The position numbers and the translations under genes are program-made. The notes under the pieces are model-generated. The model made no database searches. It was not told the DNA's origin and saw nothing but the letters and a program-made list of their open reading frames with translations. DNA of 64,000 nt, taken from contig NZ_KQ948991.1 in NCBI RefSeq assembly GCF_001514265.1, positions 667,539 through 731,538 of the forward strand, written 5' to 3'. Numbering within the stretch: the stretch's first letter is position 1; each line of letters begins with the position of its first letter. This DNA comes from Streptomyces resistomycificus. GTDB taxonomy: Bacteria > Actinomycetota > Actinomycetes > Streptomycetales > Streptomycetaceae. Shown in pieces: positions 1-8,538 of this stretch.

Positions 1-1047
1 AACACCCTGATCCTCGTGGAGGTGAGCGTCACCGCCGCCGGTCTCGGTGCCGCCGTGATCGCCGGTTACGTGCTCGTCGGCGTCGCCACCCGCCCCCTCC
101 GCAAGGTCGCCGCCACCGCCACCCGGGTCTCCGAACTGCCCCTGCACACCGGCGAGGTCAACCTCAGCGAACGCGTGCCCGAATCCGAGACCGACCCTCA
201 CACCGAGGTCGGCAAGGTGGGCGCCGCGCTCAACCGCATGCTCGACCACGTCCACGCGGCCCTGCACTCCCGCCAGCAGAGCGAGACGCGGGTCCGGCAG
301 TTCGTGGCCGACGCCAGTCATGAGCTGCGGACGCCCCTCGCCTCCATCCGCGGGTACGCCGAACTCACCAGACGCGGCAGAGAGGAGGTCGGGCCGGACA
401 CGCGGCACGCTCTGAAGCGTATCGAGTCCGAGGCCGGCCGGATGACCTTCCTCGTCGAGGACCTCCTGCTGCTCGCGCGCCTCGACGCCGGGCGGCCGCT
501 CCAGTTCGAGGAGACCGACCTCATACCGCTCGTCGTGGACACCATCAGCGACGCCCGCGCGGCCGGCATGGACCACAACTGGCGGCTCGACCTGCCCGAC
601 GAACCCGCCCTCGTGTCGGCGGACGCGGCCCGCCTCCAGCAGGTGCTCGTCAACCTGCTCGGCAACGCCCGCAGCCACACGCCACCGGGCACGACCGTCA
701 CCGCACGCGTGCAACGGCGCGGCCCCTGGCTGTGCGTGGACGTCGAGGACAACGGTCCGGGCATTCCGGCCGAACTGCTGCCACGGGTCTTCGAACGGTT
801 CGCGCGCGGCGACTCCTCGCGGTCCCGCGCCTCCGGATCCACCGGGCTCGGCCTCGCGATCGTGCAGGCCGTCGCGGCCGCGCACGAGGGCGCGGTGACC
901 GTCGACAGCGTTCCCGGGCGCACCGTGTTCACCCTGCACCTGCCCGCGCTGGGCCCGGTCGCCCCCCGTCCGGCGCCCGAAACGAACTGGCAATCGCACT
1001 CACAGGCACAGCACAGCGCCGCCATATGGGTGCAACAGGGGGCTTGA
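1..1047 (+). CDS. Two-component sensor histidine kinase, C-terminal part
   Basis: The reading frame is open from base 1, so the N-terminal sensor part lies outside the window; 348 residues remain. One membrane helix (about residues 8-30) leads into a HAMP linker. The dimerisation and phosphoacceptor box reads ASHELRTPL, with the phosphorylated His encoded at 319-321. The ATPase domain follows, with an N box (VNLLGNARSHTPPG), a G1 box (VEDNGPGIP) and a G2 box (GSTGLGLAIV). This is the OmpR-class HisKA/HATPase architecture of a membrane kinase that phosphorylates a response regulator, presumably encoded just upstream. The last 35 or so residues are a nonconserved tail. The ligand cannot be predicted from this fragment. 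Confidence 0.93.
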   Translation, partial: NTLILVEVSVTAAGLGAAVIAGYVLVGVATRPLRKVAATATRVSELPLHTGEVNLSERVPESETDPHTEVGKVGAALNRMLDHVHAALHSRQQSETRVRQFVADASHELRTPLASIRGYAELTRRGREEVGPDTRHALKRIESEAGRMTFLVEDLLLLARLDAGRPLQFEETDLIPLVVDTISDARAAGMDHNWRLDLPDEPALVSADAARLQQVLVNLLGNARSHTPPGTTVTARVQRRGPWLCVDVEDNGPGIPAELLPRVFERFARGDSSRSRASGSTGLGLAIVQAVAAAHEGAVTVDSVPGRTVFTLHLPALGPVAPRPAPETNWQSHSQAQHSAAIWVQQGA

Positions 1048-1061
1048 CCAGAGTCGTCGGC

Positions 1062-2639
1062 ATGCGAACCGACTCTTCTCCCGGCACCCTGCCGGCGCGG
1101 GAGCACCTCCCGGCCGGCGACGCCGGTACGCCTGTCCTGGACGTAGTGATCCCCGTCTACAACGAGGAGAAGGACCTCCAGCCGTGTGTGCTGAGACTGC
1201 ACGACCATCTCAGGCGCACGTTCCCGTACGCGTTCCGCATCACGATCGCGGACAACGCGTCGACGGACACCACCCCGCAGGTGTCCGCACGGCTGGAGTC
1301 GGAGATCCCGGAGGTCAAGGCCTTCCGGCTGGAGCAGAAGGGCCGCGGCCGGGCGCTGCGGACCGTCTGGTCCTCCTCGGACGCCCCGATCCTCGCGTAC
1401 ATGGACGTGGACCTGTCCACCGACCTGAACGCGCTGCTGCCGCTGGTGGCGCCGCTGATCTCCGGCCACTCGGACCTCGCGATCGGCTCCCGGCTCGCCC
1501 GTAGCTCGCGGGTGGTGCGCGGCGCCAAGCGGGAGTTCATCAGCCGCTCCTACAACCTCATCCTGCGCGGCTCCCTCCAGGCCCGCTTCTCGGACGCGCA
1601 GTGCGGCTTCAAGGCGATCCGCCGGGACGTCGCTCAGGTGTTGCTGCCGATGGTGGAGGACACCGGCTGGTTCTTCGACACCGAGATGCTCGTCATCGCG
1701 GAGCGGGCCGGACTGCGCATCCACGAGGTTCCCGTCGACTGGGTCGACGACCCGGACTCCACGGTGCACATCGTGAAGACGGCCACCGAGGACCTCAAGG
1801 GGGTGTGGCGGGTGGGCAAGGCGCTGGCCTCAGGCTCGCTGTCGCTGGACCGGATCACCCGGCCGTTCGGCGACGACCCGCGCGACCGCGACATCCAGGA
1901 CGTGCCGAAGGGCCTGGCCCGCCAGCTGGTCGGCTTCTGTGTCGTCGGCGGTCTGTCGACGCTCTTCTACCTGCTGCTCTACAGCGGCTTCCGCGAGTTC
2001 TCCGGTTCGCAGATCGCCAACGCGCTCGCCCTGCTGGTCTCGGCGGTCGCGAACACGGCGGCGAACCGGAGGCTGACCTTCGGGGTGCGGGGCCGCGGCG
2101 GCGCCGTCCGCCATCAGGCGCAGGGCCTGGTCGTCTTCGGTATCGGCCTCGCGCTGACCAGCGGCTCCCTCGCCGCCCTGAGCGCGGCGACGTCCGACCC
2201 GGCGCACTCCACCGAGCTCGCGGTCCTGATCGCCGCCAACCTGGCCGCGACCGTCCTGCGCTTCCTGCTCTTCAGGGCGTGGGTGTTCCCCGACCGGCGC
2301 GAGTCGACGGTGGTCGCCTCGCACACCCCGGCCCCGCACACCCCCGCCTCGCCGACCTACTTCGCGGCGCCCGGGGCGCAGCAGCCGTACCACGCACCGC
2401 TGCCGACCCGCCCGCTGCCGACCCGCCCGACGCCGGACCGCTACGCCACGGCGCCGCAGTCGCCGTACACGACCGACCAGTTCCACGACCAGTTCCACGA
2501 CCGGAACCACCACCGGAACCATGACCGGATCCACGACCAGTTCCGCGCCGGTGAGGCCGCGGACCGCCCCCGGGGGGACGCGACCGTGCGGCTGCAGCCG
2601 GTGCGCCCGACCGACACCGACCCTAGGAACACCCGATGA
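1062..2639 (+). CDS. Family 2 glycosyltransferase fused to GtrA-like membrane domain
   Basis: A 525-residue protein. Residues about 25-260 form a GT2 domain of the dolichyl-phosphate mannose/glucose synthase type: VVIPVYNEEKDL, DNASTD, the DVDLSTD metal motif, and SDAQCGFKAI. Residues about 285-410 form a four-helix GtrA-like domain (LVGFCVVGGLSTLFYLLLY and following), which in this family flips or anchors polyprenyl-phosphate sugars. The C-terminal 100 residues are Pro/His-rich and low in complexity (FHDQFHDRNHHRNHD). It probably makes a polyprenyl-phosphate sugar used by the next gene, whose ATG overlaps this stop (ATGA at 2636). An in-frame ATG at 1026 is an alternative start that would overlap the kinase gene. 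Confidence 0.88.
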   Translation: MRTDSSPGTLPAREHLPAGDAGTPVLDVVIPVYNEEKDLQPCVLRLHDHLRRTFPYAFRITIADNASTDTTPQVSARLESEIPEVKAFRLEQKGRGRALRTVWSSSDAPILAYMDVDLSTDLNALLPLVAPLISGHSDLAIGSRLARSSRVVRGAKREFISRSYNLILRGSLQARFSDAQCGFKAIRRDVAQVLLPMVEDTGWFFDTEMLVIAERAGLRIHEVPVDWVDDPDSTVHIVKTATEDLKGVWRVGKALASGSLSLDRITRPFGDDPRDRDIQDVPKGLARQLVGFCVVGGLSTLFYLLLYSGFREFSGSQIANALALLVSAVANTAANRRLTFGVRGRGGAVRHQAQGLVVFGIGLALTSGSLAALSAATSDPAHSTELAVLIAANLAATVLRFLLFRAWVFPDRRESTVVASHTPAPHTPASPTYFAAPGAQQPYHAPLPTRPLPTRPTPDRYATAPQSPYTTDQFHDQFHDRNHHRNHDRIHDQFRAGEAADRPRGDATVRLQPVRPTDTDPRNTR

Positions 2640-4924
2640 CCATCCACACGGATCAGCCGGCCCCACAGGGTCCCGCCGCCTGGGGGCCGCCGACAGCCGG
2701 TACCGACACGGCCGTTCAGGAACCGGTGACCTCCCCGGCTCCGCCGCCCCCCGAGTCCGGTGAGCCTCGGCAGCCCCTCGTACGCAGACTGTGGCGCGGC
2801 CGGCCCGAGGACCCGCGCTGGGCGCGCCCCGCGTTCCTCGGCCTGCTGCTGGCGACGGCCGTGCTCTACCTGTACAACCTGAGCGCCTCCGGTTACGCCA
2901 ACTCCTTCTACTCGGCGGCCGTCCAGGCCGGCACCAAGAGCTGGAAGGCGATGTTCTTCGGCTCGCTGGACGCGGGCAACGCCATCACCGTCGACAAGCC
3001 CTCGGCCTTCCTGTGGCCGATGGAGATCGCGGCCAGGATCTTCGGCCTGAACGCGTGGACGATCCTCACGCCCGAGGTCCTCATGGGCGTCGGCACGGTC
3101 GCGGTCGTCTACGCCTCCGTGCGCCGCCGGTTCGGTCCCGGGGCCGGTCTGATCGCGGGCACCGTGCTCGCGCTCACTCCCGTCGCGGCCCTGATGTTCC
3201 GGTTCAACAACCCGGACGCGATGCTGGCCCTGCTGATGGCGCTGGCCTGCCACTTCGTCGTCCGGGCCATCGAGGACGGCAGGACGAAGTGGCTGGTGTG
3301 GGCCGGTGTCGCGATCGGCTTCGCGTTCCTCGCCAAGACCCTGCAGGCCTTCCTGATCCTGCCGTCGCTGGCGATCGTGTACGCGGTCTGCGCGCCGGTG
3401 AGCCTGAGGAAGCGCTTCGGGCAGCTGGCCGCGGGGACGGGTGCGATGCTCGTGGCCGGCGGCTGGTGGGTGGCGATCGTCGAGCTGTGGCCGGCGTCCT
3501 CCCGCCCCTACATCGGCGGTTCGCAGAACAACAGCTTCCTTGAACTGACCTTCGGCTACAACGGACTCGGCCGCCTGAACGGCGAGGAGACCGGCAGCGT
3601 CGGCGGCGGTGGCGGCGGTGGCGGCACCGGCCAGTGGGGCGAGACCGGCTGGGACCGGATGTTCAACTCCGAGATCGGCGCCCAGATCTCCTGGCTGCTG
3701 CCCGCCGCGCTGATCCTGCTCGTGGCCGGCCTGGTGGCCACCCTCCCCCACTCTCGGCTTCGCTCGAGCGGGGGGACCCCCACGCTCAAGCGGACGTCCG
3801 TGACCCGCGGTCCGTTCCTGGTGTGGGGCGGATCGCTGCTGATCACCATGGTGGTGTTCAGCTACATGGCGGGGATCTTCCACCAGTACTACACGATCGC
3901 CCTCGCCCCCTACGTCGCCGCCGTGATCGGCATGGGCTCGGCGACCCTGTGGGAGAGGCGCGCCGAGACGTGGGCGTCGCTCACCCTCGCGGCCTCGGTC
4001 GTGGCGGCCGCGGCCTGGGGCTACGTCCTGCTCGACCGCACTCCCGACTACCTGCCCTGGCTGAAGTGGCTGGTCCTCATCGGCGGACTGGTCTCCGCAC
4101 TCGGCCTGATCTTCGTGGCCAGGCTCGGCAGGCAGCTCGCGCTCGCCGCGGCGGGCCTGGGCATCGTGGCCGCGCTGGCCGGCCCGGCCGCGTACACGCT
4201 GAGCACGGTGAACTCCGCGCACACCGGCTCCATCCCGACGGCGGGCCCGGCGGGCGCGAGCATGATGGGCGGCGGCGGTGGCCGGGGCGGCGGTCCCGGC
4301 GGCGGTGGCGGCATGGGCGGCGGCATGCCCGGCCAGAACGGCCAGGGTCAGCAGAACGGCAACGGCAACACCCAGGGCCAGGGCCAGGGCAACGGTTTCC
4401 CGGGCGGCGCCGGCGGTACGGGTGGCGGCATGCCCGGCCAGAACGGCCAGGGCCAGCAGAACGGCAACGGCAGCACGCAGGGCCAGAACCAGAACCAGGG
4501 CGGCATGCCCGGCGGCGGCACCGGCGAAGGCGGCAGGGGCGGCGGCGGAGGCGTGGGCGGTCTGCTCAACGGCGCCACCGTGACCTCCGAGGCGAAGAAG
4601 CTGCTGGAGGCCGACGCCGACCAGTACACCTGGGCCGCGGCGGCCATCGGCGCGCAGAACGCCGCGAGCTACCAGCTGGCGACCGACGAGTCCGTGATGG
4701 CGATCGGCGGCTTCAACGGCACCGACCCGTCCCCGACGCTGGCCCAGTTCAAGCAGTACGTGGAGGACGGTGAGATCCACTACTTCATCTCGTCCGGCAC
4801 GGGCGGCGGCATGGGTGGCAGCAGCGACGGCACGTCCTCGCAGATCACCACCTGGGTCGAGGCCAACTTCAAGAAGGTGACGGTCGGTTCGGCGACCTTC
4901 TACGACCTGACGCAGAAGGCGTAG
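2636..4924 (+). CDS. GT39/ArnT-like polyprenyl-phosphate glycosyltransferase
   Basis: A 762-residue integral membrane protein. It has a cytoplasmic N-terminus of about 60 residues and then about 12 hydrophobic segments. The PMT/ArnT-type first loop is visible (NSFYSAAVQAGTKSWKAMFFGSLD, then ITVDKPSAFLWPMEI), containing the acidic residue and DKP motif typical of the family. Such enzymes move a sugar from a lipid carrier to a protein or envelope acceptor on the outer face. From about residue 540 there is a long Gly/Gln/Asn-rich linker with two near-identical copies (DNA 4318-4384 and 4423-4489). A conserved extracytoplasmic C-terminal domain follows. It is translationally coupled to the upstream GT2-GtrA gene, which probably supplies the lipid-linked sugar. 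The acceptor is unknown. Confidence 0.85.
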   Translation: MTIHTDQPAPQGPAAWGPPTAGTDTAVQEPVTSPAPPPPESGEPRQPLVRRLWRGRPEDPRWARPAFLGLLLATAVLYLYNLSASGYANSFYSAAVQAGTKSWKAMFFGSLDAGNAITVDKPSAFLWPMEIAARIFGLNAWTILTPEVLMGVGTVAVVYASVRRRFGPGAGLIAGTVLALTPVAALMFRFNNPDAMLALLMALACHFVVRAIEDGRTKWLVWAGVAIGFAFLAKTLQAFLILPSLAIVYAVCAPVSLRKRFGQLAAGTGAMLVAGGWWVAIVELWPASSRPYIGGSQNNSFLELTFGYNGLGRLNGEETGSVGGGGGGGGTGQWGETGWDRMFNSEIGAQISWLLPAALILLVAGLVATLPHSRLRSSGGTPTLKRTSVTRGPFLVWGGSLLITMVVFSYMAGIFHQYYTIALAPYVAAVIGMGSATLWERRAETWASLTLAASVVAAAAWGYVLLDRTPDYLPWLKWLVLIGGLVSALGLIFVARLGRQLALAAAGLGIVAALAGPAAYTLSTVNSAHTGSIPTAGPAGASMMGGGGGRGGGPGGGGGMGGGMPGQNGQGQQNGNGNTQGQGQGNGFPGGAGGTGGGMPGQNGQGQQNGNGSTQGQNQNQGGMPGGGTGEGGRGGGGGVGGLLNGATVTSEAKKLLEADADQYTWAAAAIGAQNAASYQLATDESVMAIGGFNGTDPSPTLAQFKQYVEDGEIHYFISSGTGGGMGGSSDGTSSQITTWVEANFKKVTVGSATFYDLTQKA

Positions 4925-4936
4925 ACGGCCTGACGG

Positions 4937-4978
4937 CACGGGTGGGGGCGGTGGCCGCGGCCACCGCCCCCACCCGTG
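4937..4978. terminator. Rho-independent-type hairpin after the glycosyltransferase operon
   Basis: A perfect 20-bp inverted repeat (CACGGGTGGGGGCGGTGGCC with its reverse complement) is separated by only GC. It lies 12 bp after the stop of the GT39 gene and just before the MFS promoter. There is no T tract, as is usual in Streptomyces. Confidence 0.85.
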
Positions 4979-4998
4979 TGTCGTGACCGACAACCCTG

Positions 4999-5034
4999 TT
5001 GTACGCCGTATGGGAGCTGTTCTACGGTGTACAA
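4999..5034 (+). promoter_or_regulatory. TetR-type operator overlapping the promoter of the MFS gene
   Basis: Two 12-bp arms, TTGTACGCCGTA (4999-5010) and TACGGTGTACAA (5023-5034), form an inverted repeat with one mismatch and a 12-bp spacer. TTGTAC (4999-5004) and TACGGT (5023-5028), spaced 18 bp, make a plausible -35/-10 pair inside the repeat. The predicted transcription start then falls at or next to the ATG at 5036, and no Shine-Dalgarno is present. A repressor bound here would cover the whole promoter. The TetR gene at 6656 is the obvious candidate. Confidence 0.75.
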
Positions 5035-5035
5035 T

Positions 5036-6535
5036 ATGACGACATCCCCCCAGGAACGAACGCCCGCGCAGGCGGAGCAGACGGGCGGCCATCCGCAGCG
5101 CTGGCTGATCCTCGGCGTCATCTGTCTCGCGCAGCTCACCGTGCTGCTCGACAACACCGTCCTGAACGTCGCGATCCCCTCGCTCACCCGGGAACTGGAC
5201 GCGGGTACCTCCGACATCCAGTGGATGATCAACGCGTACTCGCTCGTGCAGTCCGGTCTGCTGCTCACCGCCGGCAGCGCCGCCGACCGCTACGGCCGCA
5301 AGAAGATGCTGATCGCGGGCCTCGCCCTGTTCGGCGTGGGCTCGCTGGTGGCCGGACTGGCCGACTCCACCGCCCAGTTGATCGCGGCACGGGCCGGCAT
5401 GGGCGTCGGCGGCGCGTTGCTGATGACCACCACCCTCGCCGTGGCGATGCAGATCTTCTCGCCCGCCGAGCAGCCGAAGGCCATCGGCATCTGGGCCGCG
5501 GTGAACTCGCTGGGCTTCGCCACCGGCCCGCTCATCGGCGGCTTCATGCTGAACCACTTCTGGTGGGGAGCGATCTTCCTGATCAACCTGCCGGTCGCGG
5601 CGCTGGGCCTGGTCGCGGTCGTGGCACTCGTCCCCGAGTCCAAGAACCCGCGAGGCGACCGGCCCGACCTGCTCGGCGCCCTGCTGTCCACCATCGGCAT
5701 GGCCTCCCTGGTGTTCGCGATCATCTCCGGGCCGGAGCACGGCTGGACGTCCGGCCGGGTGCTGACGTCGGGGGCCGTCGCGGTCGTGGTGCTGGGCGCC
5801 TTCGCGTACTGGGAGAGCCGGATCCCGTACCCCATGCTCGACATGCACTTCTTCCGGAACCGGCGGTTCACGGGTGCGGTCGCCGGCGCGGTGCTGATCA
5901 CCTTCGGCATGGGCGGCTCGCTCTTCCTGCTCACCCAGCACATGCAGTTCGTCCTCGGCTACGGCCCTCTGGAGGCGGGTCTGCGCACGGCTCCGCTCGC
6001 GCTGATGATCGTGGCGCTGAACTTCACCGGTCTGGCGGCGAAGTGGTCGGCCAGGCTCGGAACCCCCGTCTCCATAGGGATGGGCATGACGGTCATGGCG
6101 GCGGGCCTCGTCTCGATCGCCACGATCTCCTCCGGGGGATACGGAGGCACGCTGCTGGGGCTGCTGCTCATCGGTGCGGGTGCCGCGGTCGCCAGCCCGG
6201 CGATGGCGCACGCGATCATGAGCTCCATCCCGGCGGAGAAGGCCGGGGTCGGCGCGGGCATCAACGGCACGGTGGCGGAGTTCGGGCAGGGCCTGGGCGT
6301 CGCGGTGCTCGGCGCCGTGCTGAACGCGCGGTTCGCGGCGCTGATTCCGGTGGCGGCTCTGTCGCTGCCGGGGGCGTTGGCCGAGGCGGGGTCGGCCGAG
6401 GAGAGGGCGCGTGTCACGGACGCGTTCGCCTCCGGCCTGGAGACCAGTCAGCTGGTGGGGGCGGTGGCCGTGCTGGCCGGGGGACTGGTCGCGGCGGCGT
6501 TGTTGCGGCGGGCCGAGCGGGCAGAATCCGCGTAG
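5036..6535 (+). CDS. DHA2-family (14-TM) drug efflux MFS transporter
   Basis: A 499-residue proton antiporter of the EmrB/QacA type. TM1 contains QLTVLLDNTVLNVAIPSL, which carries the DHA2 motif D1 with an Asp in the membrane. The loop between TM2 and TM3 has the MFS motif A (AADRYGRKKMLIAG). TM5 has the motif C-like GPLIGGFML. About 14 hydrophobic segments fill the length. The ATG at 5036 is chosen because the protein family begins there and the operator lies directly upstream; the transcript is probably leaderless. The downstream TetR gene on the same strand suggests substrate-induced export of a toxic compound, possibly an antibiotic. Confidence 0.9.
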   Translation: MTTSPQERTPAQAEQTGGHPQRWLILGVICLAQLTVLLDNTVLNVAIPSLTRELDAGTSDIQWMINAYSLVQSGLLLTAGSAADRYGRKKMLIAGLALFGVGSLVAGLADSTAQLIAARAGMGVGGALLMTTTLAVAMQIFSPAEQPKAIGIWAAVNSLGFATGPLIGGFMLNHFWWGAIFLINLPVAALGLVAVVALVPESKNPRGDRPDLLGALLSTIGMASLVFAIISGPEHGWTSGRVLTSGAVAVVVLGAFAYWESRIPYPMLDMHFFRNRRFTGAVAGAVLITFGMGGSLFLLTQHMQFVLGYGPLEAGLRTAPLALMIVALNFTGLAAKWSARLGTPVSIGMGMTVMAAGLVSIATISSGGYGGTLLGLLLIGAGAAVASPAMAHAIMSSIPAEKAGVGAGINGTVAEFGQGLGVAVLGAVLNARFAALIPVAALSLPGALAEAGSAEERARVTDAFASGLETSQLVGAVAVLAGGLVAAALLRRAERAESA

Positions 6536-6655
6536 TGGCTCAGGCGGCTCGTCGCCGTGCGGCCGGGCCGGACGTGGCCGGTCGTCCGGTTCCACCCGCC
6601 TGTGGAGGGGCGCCTAAGCTGACCGGCGTTCGAGAGTGCAAGGAGAAGGTGCGCC

Positions 6656-7426
6656 ATGGTCAAGGCAGCCAAGCGTCCGGCGCGGACCAGTGTCTGGCTG
6701 GAGGGCAAGGCGCGCCGGAGCGGACGCGGGGGCGGCCAGCCGTCCGGGCTCGACCGCGAGCGGATCACCGAGACGACGGTGCGGCTGCTGGACGCGGAGG
6801 GGCTGGCCAAGTTCTCCATGCGCCGGCTGGCAGCCGAGCTGAACGTCACGGCCATGTCCGTCTACTGGTACGTCGACACCAAGGACGACCTCCTCGAACT
6901 CGCCCTGGACGCGGTCTTCGGGGAGATCACCCTGCCCGACCCGGACGCCGACGAGGACTGGCGTGACCAGCTGAGCACGCTGACCCGCGGGTACCGGGCG
7001 CTGCTGGTCCGCCACCCGTGGCTGTCGCCGCTGGCCGGCACCTATCTCAACCTGGGCCCGAAGTACCTGGCGTTCGCCCGTGTCGTCCAGCGGGTCATCG
7101 GCAGGACCGGGCTGCCCGTGCACCGCATCACCGGGGCCATCTCGGCCGTCTTCCAGTTCGTGTACGGCTACGGCACCCTCGAGGGCCACTTCTTCGCCCG
7201 GGTCGCGGAGGCCGGGGTGAGCCCGGACGAGTACTTCCAGCACGCCGTCAGCACGGCGACGCAGGCCCCGGAGGCCACCGAGATCATCCAGGAGTCCAAG
7301 AAGATCATGGAGGCCCGCGGCGGCGACACGGTCGAGGAGATGCTGGAACGGGACTTCGAGTTCGCCCTCGAGCTGCTGGTGGCGGGGATCGAGGCGATGG
7401 TGGCGAGGGACGGCGGCGGGCGGTAG
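6656..7426 (+). CDS. TetR-family transcriptional repressor
   Basis: A 256-residue regulator. A basic N-terminal extension of about 30 residues precedes a TetR helix-turn-helix domain (RITETTVRLLDAEGLAKFSMRRLAAELNVTAMSVYWYVDTKDDLL). A C-terminal ligand domain of the TetR_C class follows. The Shine-Dalgarno AAGGAGAAGG sits just upstream of the ATG. It probably represses the MFS gene that precedes it by 120 bp, through the palindrome at 4999-5034. The pairing is inferred from gene neighbourhood and operator type. Confidence 0.9.
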   Translation: MVKAAKRPARTSVWLEGKARRSGRGGGQPSGLDRERITETTVRLLDAEGLAKFSMRRLAAELNVTAMSVYWYVDTKDDLLELALDAVFGEITLPDPDADEDWRDQLSTLTRGYRALLVRHPWLSPLAGTYLNLGPKYLAFARVVQRVIGRTGLPVHRITGAISAVFQFVYGYGTLEGHFFARVAEAGVSPDEYFQHAVSTATQAPEATEIIQESKKIMEARGGDTVEEMLERDFEFALELLVAGIEAMVARDGGGR

Positions 7427-7433
7427 CGCGCGC

Positions 7434-7901
7434 TCAGTCCTCGACGAGCCGTGCCGGGAAACCGCCGGTGGCGACCGGCCCCCACCGCTGGGGCGTGACG
7501 CGGATGATCGACTTGCCCTGCTTCACCATGGCCGCCCGGTACTCGTCCCAGTCCGGGTGCTCCCCGGCGATGTTCCGGTAGTACTCCACGAGCGGCTCGA
7601 CGGAGTCAGGGGTGTCGACGACCTCGGCCGTGCCGTCGATCTGCACCCACGGCCCGTTCCAGTCGTCGCTCAGCACGATGAGGCTGACCCGCGGATCCCG
7701 CTTGGCGTTCCGGGTCTTGGCGCGCTCGGGGTAGGTCGACACGACGATCCGCCCGGAGTCGTCGACCCCGCAGGTCAGCGGCGATCCCTGAGGGCTGCCG
7801 TCGGATCGGCGGGTCAGCAGGATCGCGTGATGCCGGGGGCGTACGAAGTCCAGCAACTCGTCGAGGGAGACGGCGGTATTGGTCGCGATGTTCGGTGCCA
7901 T
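7434..7901 (-). CDS. PPOX-class, probably F420-dependent, oxidoreductase
   Basis: A 155-residue split-barrel flavin/deazaflavin-binding protein (LLTRRSDGSPQGSPLTCGVDD, IVVSTYPERAKTRNAKRDPRVSL, WVQIDGTAEVVD). The pattern matches the Rv1155-like F420 PPOX subfamily more than true PNP oxidase, and Streptomyces makes F420. The substrate is unknown. It converges on tetR with only 7 bp between stops. It is transcribed in the same direction as the gene upstream of it (STAS protein), 37 bp away. Confidence 0.82.
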   Translation of the reverse strand: MAPNIATNTAVSLDELLDFVRPRHHAILLTRRSDGSPQGSPLTCGVDDSGRIVVSTYPERAKTRNAKRDPRVSLIVLSDDWNGPWVQIDGTAEVVDTPDSVEPLVEYYRNIAGEHPDWDEYRAAMVKQGKSIIRVTPQRWGPVATGGFPARLVED

Positions 7902-7938
7902 GGGCTCAGCCTAGGACCTGCTCGGTTCAGGGCCCGGC

Positions 7939-8310
7939 CTACGACTCCAGCGCCTCGGCGAGGTTGTCGTACACCGGCACGTCCCGCCGTGCCCCGGTCA
8001 GCTCCAGGACGCGGCGGGTCACGCCCTCGGGCGCCGTCACCACCCGGATCCGCGTCCGGGGGTGCAGGCCGCGGCGGACGTCCTCGACCAGACGCACGCC
8101 CTGGGAGTCCATGAAGTCCGTCCCGGTGAGGTCCAGGACCAGCAGCCGCAGCCGGTCGGAACGGGCTGTCACGGCGGACATGATGAGGGGGTACAGGAGC
8201 CCCGCGTTGCAGAAATCTATCTCCGCGGGCAGGGCGATAAGGGTGCAGTCGGGCAGATCGTGCACACCGCGCAGCTCGCACGGATTCGGGATGAAGGTCA
8301 CAGCGCTCAC
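7939..8310 (-). CDS. STAS-domain anti-sigma factor antagonist
   Basis: A 123-residue single STAS domain of the SpoIIAA/RsbV type. The phosphorylation loop is visible as TDFMDSQGVRLVED, where the Ser of DSQG is the expected phosphoacceptor. In this family the unphosphorylated form binds an anti-sigma kinase and frees a SigB-type sigma factor. Two such sigma factors are encoded at 15.2-17.3 kb, and no RsbW-type kinase lies nearby on the chromosome. GTG start at 8310. A divergent GAF-ANTAR gene starts 228 bp away. Confidence 0.88.
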   Translation of the reverse strand: MSAVTFIPNPCELRGVHDLPDCTLIALPAEIDFCNAGLLYPLIMSAVTARSDRLRLLVLDLTGTDFMDSQGVRLVEDVRRGLHPRTRIRVVTAPEGVTRRVLELTGARRDVPVYDNLAEALES

Positions 8311-8538
8311 CTGGTAGACGTTCGTCCGTGTTCCGGGGAGGCCACTTCCTGACCTGTCGGCCCCATTCCACCACGCCCGGGAGCGTGCCCGGAAGTGGCC
8401 GCGGCCTCCGTCGGCCGAACGTCACGTCGACGCAACAGAGCAGATAAAGTGCTGTCCGTCCTGTGCTCGCAGTCGGGAATGTGCTGCGGAGCTCTCCTGC
8501 GCGCGTCCGTTTGGTCGTGCACGCCGAAGAGGTTCGTG

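Noticed and set aside
2441..6595. A 1384-codon open frame on the minus strand
   Set aside because: It is antisense to the glycosyltransferase and MFS genes, has no conserved motif, and is an effect of high third-position GC.
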